64,000 nucleotides of DNA from Acidobacteriota bacterium (GCA_030697165.1 JAUYQQ010000001.1:1-64000); one strand, 5' to 3'; positions 1 through 8,046 are shown, counted from the first letter of the stretch. Notes: a model not told the origin generated them from the letters alone. Made by a program: numbers and translations.

Positions 1-300
1 TCACAATTACGACTTCTCTTTGTAGAATAAGGATTTGTAGGACAGTGTACCTTGTTTCTGGTTGTCGAAACAACAAAAACTCTTCCGAACCAAAATGAAA
101 CAAGTATTCTGCCTTTGGATTATAAAGCTTTTGAACTTCACAAAGAAATTCATACGGTACGAAGGATTCAGAAAGGTTTGCGTGCAAACGCATCGGGAGA
201 AGCCTCATTCGATTTACAATAAGATCATAAGACTTTCCTAGATGCTCTTTTGCTGTACAATATGCCCCTCCACCCCTAACGTCCTGATCCTACTTGCAGT
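1..300. other. AT-rich end segment, probably foreign or chimeric
   Basis: The first 240 bases are about 37% G+C by direct count, against roughly two-thirds in the rest of the window; bases 241-360 are intermediate (52-55%). Plus frame 1 is open from after a TAA at 28-30 to a TAA at 220-222. It has no ATG, only an internal TTG, and its translation looks protein-like (it includes LPLDYKAFELHKEIHTVRR). I do not recognise the family. It may be the 3' end of a gene from a low-GC genome joined by assembly error, or a true insertion. No gene is called here, and I see no RNA gene or clear promoter between 300 and 481. Confidence 0.5.
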
Positions 301-418
301 CTAACAGTTGCTCGTAGTTTCGCTGAAGGCCTTCTCCCCGCAAAGGGGCTCGCTGTATTGAAGGGATAAGTGAGCTCTTCTGTGAGGGATGCCCCAGTTC
401 TTCTCCTGTCCCGTCCTG

Positions 419-448
419 TTGCAGTTGCAGTTGCAGTTGCAGTTGCAG
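419..448 (+). repeat. Five perfect TTGCAG hexamers
   Basis: Five head-to-tail copies of TTGCAG lie 33 bases before the isocitrate dehydrogenase start. An upstream in-frame start at 389 would translate them as a Leu-Gln run, but the conserved enzyme N-terminus begins at 482, so the repeat is treated as leader DNA. Confidence 0.9.
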
Positions 449-481
449 GCCGGAGTTGACCGCTTGAGCCGCCAGGACCCG

Positions 482-1483
482 ATGAGGATCACGCTGATTC
501 CCGGAGACGGGATCGGCCCCGAAGTCACCCGCGCCGTCGTCAAGGTGCTGGCGGCCGCCGGCTTTTCGCCGGAGTGGGAAACGTTCTCGGCCGGCGCCGA
601 GGCGGTCGCCGAACACGGCACGACGCTGCCGCCGGCGCTGCTCGAGTCGATCACGCGCAACAAGATCGCGCTCAAGGGGCCCATTGCGACGCCAGTCGGC
701 AAGGGCTTCACCAGCGTCAACGTCGGCCTGCGCAAGGCGCTCGACCTCTACGCCAACCTGCGCCCGGTCTCGAACCTGCCATCGGTGCCGTCGCGCTTCC
801 AGGGCGTGGACCTCATCATCGTCCGCGAGAACACCGAAGACCTGTACGCCGGGCTCGAGCACACGGTGGTGCCGGGCGTGGTGGAGAGCATCAAGATCAT
901 CACGGAAGTGGCCTCGACCCGGATCGCGGAGTTCGCGTTCGAGCAGGCCCGCCGGCGTGGCCGCAAGCGGGTGACCGCGATCCACAAGGCCAACATCATG
1001 AAACTCAGTGATGGCCTGTTCCTCGACTGCGCCCGCCAGGTCGCCGCGCGCTACCCCGAGATCGAGTTCGACGACCGCATTGTCGATGCGGCGTGCATGC
1101 ACCTGGTGATGCATCCCGAACGCCTCGACGTGCTGCTGCTGCCCAACTTGTACGGCGACATCGTGTCGGATCTGTGCGCCGGGCTGGTCGGCGGGCTGGG
1201 CGTGGTGCCCGCCGCAAACCTGGGGCTGAACGGCGTCGGCGTCTTCGAGGCGGTCCACGGCAGCGCGCCCGACATTGCCGGCAAAGACATCGCCAACCCC
1301 ACCGCGCTGCTGCTGTCGGCCGTGCTGATGTTGCAGCACCTGCAGCTGGACGCCAAGGCCGACGCCATCGTGAATGCCCTGAAAAAGGTGCTCGCCAGCG
1401 GCCACGTCACGCCCGATCTGGGCGGCACGGCAACCACCACCTCTTTTGCCGACGCAATCGCGCACGCGCTATCATCTAAATGA
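482..1483 (+). CDS. icd: Isocitrate dehydrogenase, probably NAD-dependent
   Basis: 333-residue beta-decarboxylating dehydrogenase that should convert isocitrate to 2-oxoglutarate in the TCA cycle. Visible motifs: LIPGDGIGPEV at residues 5-15, the substrate segment NVGLRKALDLYANLRP near 80-95, ENTEDLYAG near 117-124, the metal-binding YGDIVSD near 224-230, and HGSAPDIAGKDIANP near 259-273. The last resembles the NAD-using bacterial and mitochondrial IDH3-type enzymes more than the NADP type. The ATG at 482 is chosen because the family starts with the beta strand before GDGIGPEV; an extension to 389 would add a Leu-Gln repeat. Isopropylmalate or homoisocitrate dehydrogenase are alternatives, but the YANLRP segment favours isocitrate. 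It is followed 42 bp later by the acyltransferase gene. Confidence 0.88.
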   Translation: MRITLIPGDGIGPEVTRAVVKVLAAAGFSPEWETFSAGAEAVAEHGTTLPPALLESITRNKIALKGPIATPVGKGFTSVNVGLRKALDLYANLRPVSNLPSVPSRFQGVDLIIVRENTEDLYAGLEHTVVPGVVESIKIITEVASTRIAEFAFEQARRRGRKRVTAIHKANIMKLSDGLFLDCARQVAARYPEIEFDDRIVDAACMHLVMHPERLDVLLLPNLYGDIVSDLCAGLVGGLGVVPAANLGLNGVGVFEAVHGSAPDIAGKDIANPTALLLSAVLMLQHLQLDAKADAIVNALKKVLASGHVTPDLGGTATTTSFADAIAHALSSK

Positions 1484-1525
1484 TGGATAGCTTGTCAGCC
1501 CAAAGGCCGCTCCGCTGTCGCGGCC

Positions 1526-2683
1526 ATGAAGTTAACAGGGTCCACCCAGTCTAGAGCCGTGGCTACTGACACCATCGCCCAGGCCGTTCTCGCGCGGGCA
1601 GATGTCGCGCGTTTTCTGGAAGGTACGCACGGCCTGACCAGCGACGATGCCCGAACGCGGGTCATGGGCTACCTCGAAGAGTTGCAGACAACGCAGCGCT
1701 ACGAGTTGTACCGGGCGCTGGAGTATCCGCTTTACCCCATCTTGCGCAAGATCGAGCGCGTCGTCGAGCGGCAGCACCTGGCCGTGGACGCGGCCGCCCA
1801 GGGCCGGGTGGCCTACGTGTCGAACCACCGCAGCCACATCGACTACCTGGTGGAGCCGCTGGCCCTGGACGATGCCGGCATTCGCCCGCCGATCATCGCA
1901 GCGGGCATCAACCTGTTCGGCGGACCGCTCGGCCTGATCCACAAGCACGTAACCGGCGCGCTGCCGATCCGCCGCAACACCAAGGATCCTGCGTATCTGA
2001 TCACGCTGAAGGCCTACGTCAGCGAGCTGCTGCACAAGCACGACCTGTTCTTTTACCCCGAGGGCGGCCGCAGCTACAGCGGCGAGCTCAAGACCATGAA
2101 GACCGGCCTGTTCAGCGCGTGCATCGACGCCGGTGTGCCGGGCATGCAACTGGTGCCGGTGGCGGTGTCGTACGACCTGGTGCTCGAGGACCACGTCATC
2201 GCGAAACAGAAGGTCAAACGGCGGCAGAAGGCGTTCAGCCGCGAAGTGGCGGAGCTGGTCCGCTATGCCGTGGGCTATCGCAGCCGGTCGTTCGTCACGT
2301 TCGGCCGGCCGGTGCCGATCGACGGCATCGACGGCGAATCGCGCAAAGCAGTCATGGACGTGACGCGCCACGTCCGCGGCGAGATCGGACGGCTCTACAA
2401 GGTGCTGCCCACGGCGGTGCTGGCCGCGGCGATGACAGCGTCGGGCTCGAAGGCCGAGCTCTCCGACCGCATCAACGTGATCCTCGACGCGCTGCGCGCC
2501 GCCGACGCCAACCTCGGCGTGCAGACGGCCGACGAAGTGCTGGCGCTCGGCAGCGAGCCGCTGGCCACGCGTAACATCATCGTGATCGAAAACGGCCGTT
2601 ACCGCGTCCGCGAGCGCAGCGTGCTCCGGTATTACGGCCGATCGATCGCGCACCTGCTGGCGCCCCCCGGCGCCACCCACTAA
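1526..2683 (+). CDS. plsB: PlsB-like glycerol-3-phosphate acyltransferase
   Basis: 385-residue member of the LPLAT superfamily. All four acyltransferase blocks are present: NHRSHIDYL (residues 100-108, the HX4D catalytic box), GALPIRR (144-150), FYPEGGRSYSGE (176-187) and VPVAVSYD (210-217). The block sequences are closer to PlsB/GPAT than to PlsC, so the likely reaction is acylation of glycerol-3-phosphate, the first step of phospholipid synthesis. It is less than half the length of E. coli PlsB (about 800 residues) and lacks the long flanking regions; I see no clear membrane anchor. The substrate is inferred. It probably shares a transcript with the genes on either side. Confidence 0.78.
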   Translation: MKLTGSTQSRAVATDTIAQAVLARADVARFLEGTHGLTSDDARTRVMGYLEELQTTQRYELYRALEYPLYPILRKIERVVERQHLAVDAAAQGRVAYVSNHRSHIDYLVEPLALDDAGIRPPIIAAGINLFGGPLGLIHKHVTGALPIRRNTKDPAYLITLKAYVSELLHKHDLFFYPEGGRSYSGELKTMKTGLFSACIDAGVPGMQLVPVAVSYDLVLEDHVIAKQKVKRRQKAFSREVAELVRYAVGYRSRSFVTFGRPVPIDGIDGESRKAVMDVTRHVRGEIGRLYKVLPTAVLAAAMTASGSKAELSDRINVILDALRAADANLGVQTADEVLALGSEPLATRNIIVIENGRYRVRERSVLRYYGRSIAHLLAPPGATH

Positions 2684-2697
2684 GGTCCCGGCCACGA

Positions 2698-3627
2698 ATG
2701 CTCGACGTCACCTCAAAGGCCCTGTTCCACGGCCTTGCCCAAGTCTCTGCGCTGCAACGATTCGCGTCCTCCTACGGGATGCGGCCGGGCGGGTTTGCCC
2801 GCCGGTTCATTGCCGGCGAGACGGTTGAAGAGGCGATCGCCTCGGTCGCCGACCTGCCCGGTAAGGGGCTGGGCCTGACGCTCGACTACCTTGGCGAAAG
2901 CGTGGCCAGCGCGGATGCCGCGGCTGCGGCCGCAGCCGACTATGTCGGCATCATCGGCAAGATCGTCGCGTCGGGCATCGAGCGCAACGTCTCGCTCAAG
3001 CTGACGCAGCTCGGCCTCGATGTCGACCACGCCACGGCGGTCGACAACATGCGGCGCATTCTCGAGCCGGCCGATGCCAACGGCTTCTTCGTGCGCATCG
3101 ACATGGAAAACTCGCCCTACACCGACGCCACGTTGAACATCCTCGCGACCCTTCGGCAGCAGGGCCACACCTCGATCGGCACCGTGATCCAGACCTGCCT
3201 GAAGCGCTCGGAGGCCGACATCCGCCGGCTGAACGGAATGGGCGTGCGCGTGCGGCTGGTCAAGGGCGCCTACAAGGAGCCCCGCACCGTCGCGTATCAG
3301 CAGAAGACCGAAGTCGATGCCGCGTTCGTGGACCTGATGCGCTTGCTGATGGACGAGGGGACCTACCCGGCCATTGCCACCCATGACCCGATCATGATCG
3401 ACGCCGCCAAGGCCTATGCGAAGAGCAAGGGCTACGCCAACGATCGGTTCGAGTTCCAGATGTTGTACGGCATTCGCCGCGACCTGCAGACGGCGCTCGT
3501 CGCGCAGGGGTACCGGGTGCGCGTCTACGTGCCATTCGGCAAGCAGTGGTATCCGTACTTCATGCGCCGCCTCGGCGAGCGGCCGGCCAACGTGGCGTTT
3601 GTTGTGAAGGGTCTGTTGCGCGACTAA
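2698..3627 (+). CDS. Proline dehydrogenase
   Basis: 309-residue stand-alone proline dehydrogenase (FAD TIM-barrel), oxidising L-proline to pyrroline-5-carboxylate. Seen directly: SLKLTQLG near 98-105, RIDMENSPYTD near 131-141, RLVKGAYKEP near 182-191, IATHDP near 222-227, and the signature YVPFGKQWYPYFMRRLGERP near residue 280, which holds the substrate-binding arginines. There is no fused P5C dehydrogenase, so this is the short monofunctional type, and no P5C dehydrogenase gene is in the window. It starts 14 bp after the acyltransferase. Its stop overlaps by 4 bases the convergent peptidase gene. Confidence 0.92.
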   Translation: MLDVTSKALFHGLAQVSALQRFASSYGMRPGGFARRFIAGETVEEAIASVADLPGKGLGLTLDYLGESVASADAAAAAAADYVGIIGKIVASGIERNVSLKLTQLGLDVDHATAVDNMRRILEPADANGFFVRIDMENSPYTDATLNILATLRQQGHTSIGTVIQTCLKRSEADIRRLNGMGVRVRLVKGAYKEPRTVAYQQKTEVDAAFVDLMRLLMDEGTYPAIATHDPIMIDAAKAYAKSKGYANDRFEFQMLYGIRRDLQTALVAQGYRVRVYVPFGKQWYPYFMRRLGERPANVAFVVKGLLRD

Positions 3628-4775
3628 CGACACCACTCGCGCGCCAGCGAAACGAGCGCGTCGCGGCACGTAAGCACCGACTGCGTGTCGACCCACTCTT
3701 CGATGCTGTGAAGCCCGGCACCCGTCGGTCCGTAGAGGATCGCCGGAATGCCGGCTTCGCTGAGCACGGCGGCATCGGTCCAAAAACTCATCCCGATCAC
3801 AGGTGCCACGGTGCCAGGGTGCCCCGGTGCCACGGTGCGGAGAGCCTGCAGCATGGCCATCGGCAACGCGTGATCCGGCGCGATCTCGTGCGGCGGACGG
3901 CCGAAGGCGACTTTCGCGGCGCCCTTGAATTCAGGATCGTCGCGGCGTAACCGTTCGAGAATCGCTTCGACCTCAGTCCCCGCGATACCCGGAGCTTCAC
4001 CGGGCACCGTTCGCCGTTCCATCTGCAGGTGGCAGCGGTCGGGGTAACTGCTCAACTCGTGGCCACCGGCAATCACCGAGGCATGGAGTGAGGCGGTGCC
4101 CAGCAGTGCGTGCGGTGTGCGTGATTGCAGATCGCGGTCGAGCGCATCGAGCGCGCCCAGCACGCGTCCCATCAGGCGGATGGCATCGCGGCCGTCACGC
4201 GGCCGGCTGCCATGGGCGGCGCGGCCCTCGGTCTCGATCTCCACCCACTCGAAACCCTTGTGCGCCACGGCCACCTGGAGGTCGGTCGGCTCGGTGACCA
4301 CCGCGCCGTCGGCGCGCCAGCGGGTGACCAATGCATCGGCGCCGATGCTGGCATGCTCCTCGTCCACGACGCAGGCAATCACCAGGCGGCCGGCGTCGAG
4401 TCCGCCGGATTCGGCGATGACGCGGGCGGCGCCGATCATGGCCGCCACCCCGCTCTTCATGTCCTGTGAACCGCGGCCGTAGATTCGGCCGCCTCGCTCG
4501 GCGGGATCGAACGGCCGCGTCATCTCGGAGACGCCGACGGTGTCGGTGTGTCCGCAGTACATCAGCGAGCGACCAGGCGCCTTCCCTTCCAACGTACCGA
4601 CGACGTTCGGCCGTCCCGGCGCCACTTCCTGGATCTCGACGGTGAGCCCGATCGTCCGCAACTCGTCCGCGAGCGCGCGCGCAACCGCGGCCTCGCCCGC
4701 CGCTCCCGGCACGAGCGACGGATTGATTGAATCGATGGCGACAAGTTGTTTCAGCAGCGTGAGTGTGGGATCCAT
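3624..4775 (-). CDS. M20 family metallopeptidase or deacylase
   Basis: 383-residue di-zinc amidohydrolase of the ArgE/DapE/carboxypeptidase G2 group. Metal ligand motifs are intact: GHTDTV (75-80), GSQDMKSG near 102-109, VDEEHAS near 138-144 with the catalytic and ligand glutamates, and a late AGLHSIEEW histidine. The substrate could be an N-acyl amino acid or a dipeptide and cannot be fixed from sequence. The ATG at 4775 is chosen because it overlaps the toxin stop as TGATG, which suggests translational coupling; the more upstream frame is not family-like. An octamer repeat (3802-3838) lies in the coding sequence. The last 4 bases overlap the convergent proline dehydrogenase. Confidence 0.85.
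   Translation of the reverse strand: MDPTLTLLKQLVAIDSINPSLVPGAAGEAAVARALADELRTIGLTVEIQEVAPGRPNVVGTLEGKAPGRSLMYCGHTDTVGVSEMTRPFDPAERGGRIYGRGSQDMKSGVAAMIGAARVIAESGGLDAGRLVIACVVDEEHASIGADALVTRWRADGAVVTEPTDLQVAVAHKGFEWVEIETEGRAAHGSRPRDGRDAIRLMGRVLGALDALDRDLQSRTPHALLGTASLHASVIAGGHELSSYPDRCHLQMERRTVPGEAPGIAGTEVEAILERLRRDDPEFKGAAKVAFGRPPHEIAPDHALPMAMLQALRTVAPGHPGTVAPVIGMSFWTDAAVLSEAGIPAILYGPTGAGLHSIEEWVDTQSVLTCRDALVSLAREWCR
3802..3838. repeat. Tandem octamer GGTGCCnn inside the M20 gene
   Basis: Four exact-length 8-base units beginning GGTGCC, at 3802, 3810, 3818 and 3826, are followed by a partial GGTGC. The unit is not a multiple of three, so a change in copy number would shift the peptidase reading frame. 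Related GTGCC repeats lie near 10683-10734. Confidence 0.85.
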
Positions 4776-5158
4776 CACCAGACGACCTCGACGCCATACT
4801 TGTGGAAGACACGATCTCTCGTTACCACCGGGTAGCGTTCTGTCAGTGCCTGCGCCACCAGCAAGCGGTCGAATGGATCGCGATGGTGCCACGGCAGGTC
4901 TTCGACCCTGGCAGCGTGGGTCCACGAGATGGCCAGCATGCGGTAGCCCTGACCGACCTTCTCAGCGAGATAGCCGCCGACCGGACCCGGCAGCTGGAGC
5001 CGCCCCAGACTCGCCTTGATGGCCATTTCCCACACCGAGGCGGCGCTGATCAGCAGCTCGGCATCGTCGGCTTCGATGGCCCGGCGCGCGGCCTTGCTGA
5101 GCCGGCGGTCCCCGGCCTGAAACCACAGGAGCGCGTGGGTGTCGAGGAGGAGCTTCAC
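4775..5158 (-). CDS. vapC: PIN-domain ribonuclease toxin, VapC-like
   Basis: 127-residue PIN domain. The acidic quartet that binds Mg or Mn is visible: D6 in LLLDTHALLW, E44 in SVWEMAIK, D97 in RDPFDRLL and D115 in VTRDRVF. Family knowledge says such proteins cut tRNA or other RNA when released from the antitoxin. The GTG start overlaps the antitoxin stop by 4 bases (GTGA), the usual toxin-antitoxin arrangement. Unusually, its stop overlaps the start of the M20 peptidase, so a metabolic gene may be translated from the toxin-antitoxin transcript. Confidence 0.88.
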   Translation of the reverse strand: MKLLLDTHALLWFQAGDRRLSKAARRAIEADDAELLISAASVWEMAIKASLGRLQLPGPVGGYLAEKVGQGYRMLAISWTHAARVEDLPWHHRDPFDRLLVAQALTERYPVVTRDRVFHKYGVEVVW

Positions 5159-5385
5159 CGGTATGACTTCATGTCGGGCAACGGGGCCTCGAAGTCGTCG
5201 GCCATGGCCACCCGGCCGCGATCGGCACCGAAGGTGGGGCGACCGGTGCCCACGGTGATGGGGCGCAGTTCGGCGATCGGCTTGCCACGCTTGGTGATGC
5301 GGTAGGCGCGGCCACGGCTGACGTTGTCGAGCAGCTCCGACAGCCGGGTCTTGGCCTCAAAGGCGCCGATGTCTTCGGTGTCCAT
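5155..5385 (-). CDS. Phd/YefM-type antitoxin of the PIN toxin
   Basis: 76-residue antitoxin. The N-terminus has the typical Phd/YefM core (IGAFEAKTRLSELLDNV, residues 5-21) followed by ITKRGKPIAEL, and a disordered C-terminal half that would wrap the toxin. The ATG at 5385 is chosen because the conserved core starts there; an in-frame start at 5430 would add 15 residues with no family support. It probably represses its own promoter; an AACTAGTT palindrome lies at 5389-5396, directly before the start. First gene of a toxin-antitoxin-peptidase unit. Confidence 0.8.
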   Translation of the reverse strand: MDTEDIGAFEAKTRLSELLDNVSRGRAYRITKRGKPIAELRPITVGTGRPTFGADRGRVAMADDFEAPLPDMKSYR

Positions 5386-5388
5386 ACC

Positions 5389-5396
5389 AACTAGTT
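5389..5396. promoter_or_regulatory. Possible antitoxin operator palindrome
   Basis: AACTAGTT is a perfect 8-base palindrome 3 bases upstream of the antitoxin start codon, within an AT-richer stretch. Phd-type antitoxins bind short palindromes at their promoters, so this is a candidate site. No convincing promoter hexamers were found for this direction. Confidence 0.3.
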
Positions 5397-5407
5397 TACC
5401 GTACTGG

Positions 5408-5440
5408 TTGACATCAGCCGGGCCAGCCATCGGCTATTCT
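5408..5440 (+). promoter_or_regulatory. Possible cca promoter
   Basis: A perfect TTGACA lies at 5408-5413 and TATTCT at 5435-5440, 6 bases before the GTG at 5447. The 21-base spacing is longer than the optimum, so the -35 may be fortuitous. The TAnnnT box so close to the start suggests a leaderless transcript. Confidence 0.4.
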
Positions 5441-5446
5441 GTGCAG

Positions 5447-6808
5447 GTGAGTCTCGAGCAGGACGCCCGTCGTGTCGCCCTCGCCGTGCGCGAAGCGGGT
5501 GGCCGCGCGCTGTGCGTCGGCGGCTTTGTCCGCGACCGTCTACTGCAACAACCGTCCGAGGACCTCGATTTAGAGGTCTTCGGGATCCCCGAAGATCGCC
5601 TGCGCGCACTGCTGACTACCCTGGGCCGGGTCGAGCCGGTCGGCCAGGCCTTTCCGGTCTACAAGCTCGGCCACATCGATGTCGCGCTGCCCCGCCGCGA
5701 ATCGAAATCGGGCCGCGGCCACAAGGGCTTCATCGTCGAAGGCGACCACTCGATGTCGTTCGAAGAGGCGGCGCGCCGGCGCGACTTCACGATTAACGCC
5801 ATTGGCTGGGATCCGCTGACCGACGAGTACCTGGACCCGTTCAAGGGACGCGACGACCTCGACGCGCGGCGATTGCGGGTCGTGGATGCGGTGACCTTTG
5901 GCGATGACTCGCTGCGCGTGCTGCGCGCGTTGCAGTTTGCGGCGCGATTCGAGTTGACGATCGAGCCGGCCACCGCGGACATCTGTCGGCGCATCCCAAT
6001 CGACGATCTGCCGGCCGAACGGATCTGGGGCGAGATCGAGAAGCTGCTGCTGAAGGCACCGCGGCCCTCGATTGGGTTCGCGCTCGCGCGCCAGCTCGGC
6101 GTGATCGAGCAAGTCCTGCCGGAGATGGTGCCGCTCTACGAGTGCCCGCAGGATGCGGAGTGGCATCCCGAGGGCAACGTCTGGATCCACACGCTGATGG
6201 TGATCGACGAGGCGAGAGCACGAAACGCGGATCTGGACCGCGCCCGGCTTGCCACCATCATGCTGAGCGCCGTCTGCCACGACCTGGGCAAGCCGTTGAC
6301 GACGGCGCTGATCGATGGCCGGGTGCGATCGCCTGGGCACGAAGCCGCCGGCGTGCCGCTGGCCACGGCCATACTCGACCGCCTCAACGTGCATTCGCTC
6401 GATAACTTCGACGTCCGCGCCCAAGTGCTGGGCATCACGGCCGAACACCTGCGGCCGAGCGCGTTTCACAAGCAGAAGGACACGGTCACCGACGGCGCCT
6501 TCCGCCGCCTGGCGCAGAAGGTGGACCTCGAACTGCTGGTTCGTTTCGGCCGTGCCGATTGCCACGGCCGGACCGGCACGTTCGACTGCTCCGCCATGGA
6601 CTGGTTCATCGACCGCGCCCGGGCACTGGGCGTCGAGCACAAGCCACCCGCGCCGATCCTGCTCGGGCGCCACCTGATCGAACTGGGCGTGGCCCCGGGC
6701 CCGCGGATGGGGGAGATCCTGCGGGCGGTCTACGAACTGCAGTTGGACGGCGCGGTCACGACACTTGACGACGCGGTCCTCAAGGCCAAGAATTTCACAG
6801 GAGCCTAG
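5447..6808 (+). CDS. cca: CCA tRNA nucleotidyltransferase with HD domain
   Basis: 453-residue class II nucleotidyltransferase that adds or repairs the 3' CCA of tRNA. N-terminal motifs: CVGGFVRD (23-30), the metal-binding DLD (39-41), RRDFTINAIG (111-120) and DDSLRVLRALQFAARF (about 153-168). A C-terminal HD phosphohydrolase region follows, with H248 and the pair H278-D279 in CHDLGK, as in E. coli-type Cca. The GTG at 5447 is chosen; a GTG at 5441 is also possible. It sits between two toxin-antitoxin pairs. If the VapC-like toxin cleaves tRNA, a CCA/tRNA repair enzyme next to it may be functional, but this is speculation. Confidence 0.9.
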   Translation: MSLEQDARRVALAVREAGGRALCVGGFVRDRLLQQPSEDLDLEVFGIPEDRLRALLTTLGRVEPVGQAFPVYKLGHIDVALPRRESKSGRGHKGFIVEGDHSMSFEEAARRRDFTINAIGWDPLTDEYLDPFKGRDDLDARRLRVVDAVTFGDDSLRVLRALQFAARFELTIEPATADICRRIPIDDLPAERIWGEIEKLLLKAPRPSIGFALARQLGVIEQVLPEMVPLYECPQDAEWHPEGNVWIHTLMVIDEARARNADLDRARLATIMLSAVCHDLGKPLTTALIDGRVRSPGHEAAGVPLATAILDRLNVHSLDNFDVRAQVLGITAEHLRPSAFHKQKDTVTDGAFRRLAQKVDLELLVRFGRADCHGRTGTFDCSAMDWFIDRARALGVEHKPPAPILLGRHLIELGVAPGPRMGEILRAVYELQLDGAVTTLDDAVLKAKNFTGA

Positions 6809-6810
6809 AA

Positions 6811-6838
6811 GATCAAGAGAACAATTTTTCTCCTGATC
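6811..6838. terminator. Bidirectional hairpin between convergent genes
   Basis: An 11-base inverted repeat (6811-6821 and 6828-6838, one mismatch) with a 6-base loop lies between cca and the convergent RES toxin gene. It is followed by repeated TCCTGATC units rather than a clean T-run, so termination is inferred from position and stem. Confidence 0.5.
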
Positions 6839-6857
6839 TCCTGATCTCCTGTTCACC

Positions 6858-7394
6858 TTACGACCCGAAATGCCGGACGCGCGGGAGTAATCCGGCCGGC
6901 GGCGCGCCGTGTTCAACGGCCTTCCATCCGAGAAGGCCCGCGGGTTCGCCGAAAATCACAATGACGCGTCCGTCGCGCGGGGTGGCCGGTCGCTCGAGCG
7001 CGTCGACCACCTCGCGCCCGGCGGCGCCACCCGGCACGAGCGCGGCCGTCGGCGCGACCAGGCGCGTCGCCCCTCGCTCGCGCAATTTCCGCGCGTGCTC
7101 CTGGCACGCCCAGTAGCTGTCCTGGTTACCGGTCGCGACCGCCAGCTTCAACATCACCGCCTGGGCGGGCTCATCCTCACTCAGTTCGACGGCCCAGAGG
7201 ACACGTCGAAAAGTCGCCACGTCGGCGGGATCGTGAATCTCCTCGTGCCGTAACAACTCAGCCCAGGCGCCGTCGGGCGTATCGGCGAAGTAATGGGCCG
7301 GACCCTCGCCATCGGCATGCCAGCGAGCAGCAGGCTGGTCAGAGTCGCTCCAGAGAAAGGGATAGCGAGGATCGGCCTGGCGAAAACCAGTCAC
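6858..7394 (-). CDS. RES-domain toxin
   Basis: 178-residue RES family protein. The segment HYFADTPDGAWAELLRHEE (residues 34-52) and the invariant-like Arg/Glu/Ser pattern fit the family, whose studied members degrade or modify NAD+ and arrest growth. It follows the Xre-type antitoxin with a GTGA overlap at 7391-7394, the standard order for RES/Xre (MbcTA-like) pairs. Transcription should come only from the antitoxin promoter. The activity here is inferred from the family. Confidence 0.8.
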   Translation of the reverse strand: MTGFRQADPRYPFLWSDSDQPAARWHADGEGPAHYFADTPDGAWAELLRHEEIHDPADVATFRRVLWAVELSEDEPAQAVMLKLAVATGNQDSYWACQEHARKLRERGATRLVAPTAALVPGGAAGREVVDALERPATPRDGRVIVIFGEPAGLLGWKAVEHGAPPAGLLPRVRHFGS

Positions 7395-8011
7395 GTGGCC
7401 CCCAGCGCGACCAGCGATCGCGCCAACTCCCGCACCTTTTGCGGCGGCGCATCATCGGGATTCCAGTCTCCGGTCAGCAGGGCGGCGGGCGCACGGCCAC
7501 TGAGCGCAGTGCGCTTGCGTTCGAACCATCGGCGGACGCCGACTTCGTTGTATGCCCCGGCGAGGTCGCCCACGATCAGGGCCACGTGGTGCAGTCGCGC
7601 CGCCACGTCGTCTGGCGTGTCGCGCTCGCCAGACGCATAGCGCTTCAGGCTCGAGACCGACACGTTTAGTAACGGGGCGAGTTGATCGGCATCGATGACG
7701 CGAGTGACTGCCGGCCACTCGAATTTGGGCGCCGGCGACGAGTCGAGGGCGGCAATCACCAACTTCAGGAGCGATTCAGCCTCGGCCGCCGAGGGCGGCT
7801 CGACGTTGTCGAAATGGAGCGCCGGTCCGCGGGCAATGCCGGCCTCGCTGACGCGCTGCAGCAGGCGCGAGATGTCGGCGGCGTCGAGCGAGGAGGCATT
7901 TGCTTCGACCAGGCCCATCCCCTCGGCGCGCCGCCACACCTCGATCGCCAGCGACCGAATGGAGCGGGTCGCTATTGGATCAGATTTGGACTTGATTTGG
8001 GCCTGAGCCAT
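7391..8011 (-). CDS. Xre/MbcA/ParS-type antitoxin
   Basis: 206-residue antitoxin of the RES toxin. The region VSVSSLKRYASGERDTP, near residue 124, is the helix-turn-helix-like core of this family. It is followed by a C-terminal toxin-binding part (AYNEVGVRRWFERKRTAL and LLTGDWNPDD). The first ~70 residues are less typical. The ATG at 8011 has no ribosome site and lies 6 bases after the -10 box, so the message is probably leaderless. Operator-like repeats overlap the promoter and first codons, in line with autorepression. Confidence 0.78.
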   Translation of the reverse strand: MAQAQIKSKSDPIATRSIRSLAIEVWRRAEGMGLVEANASSLDAADISRLLQRVSEAGIARGPALHFDNVEPPSAAEAESLLKLVIAALDSSPAPKFEWPAVTRVIDADQLAPLLNVSVSSLKRYASGERDTPDDVAARLHHVALIVGDLAGAYNEVGVRRWFERKRTALSGRAPAALLTGDWNPDDAPPQKVRELARSLVALGAT

Positions 8012-8021
8012 AACCCAAATC
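7983..8021. promoter_or_regulatory. Operator-like repeats of the RES/Xre pair
   Basis: GATTTGGG at 7994-8001 and its exact reverse complement CCCAAATC at 8014-8021 form an 8-base inverted repeat with a 12-base centre. A further GATTTGG lies at 7983-7989, 11 bases from the next copy. The array covers the -10 box, the start codon and the first codons, a good position for autorepression by the Xre-like antitoxin. Confidence 0.6.
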
Positions 8022-8046
8022 TATTCCCATTGGTGGGACTTGTCAA
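8018..8046 (-). promoter_or_regulatory. Sigma-70-type promoter of the RES/Xre operon
   Basis: On the minus strand a perfect TTGACA (8046-8041) is followed after exactly 17 bases by TAGATT (8023-8018), then 6 bases to the ATG. This is the best promoter match in the window. The predicted transcription start falls at or next to the A of the start codon. Confidence 0.8.

Noticed and set aside
389-481. N-terminal extension of isocitrate dehydrogenase with a Leu-Gln run
   Set aside because: The extension is only the TTGCAG repeat and a low-complexity stretch; the enzyme family begins at the ATG at 482.
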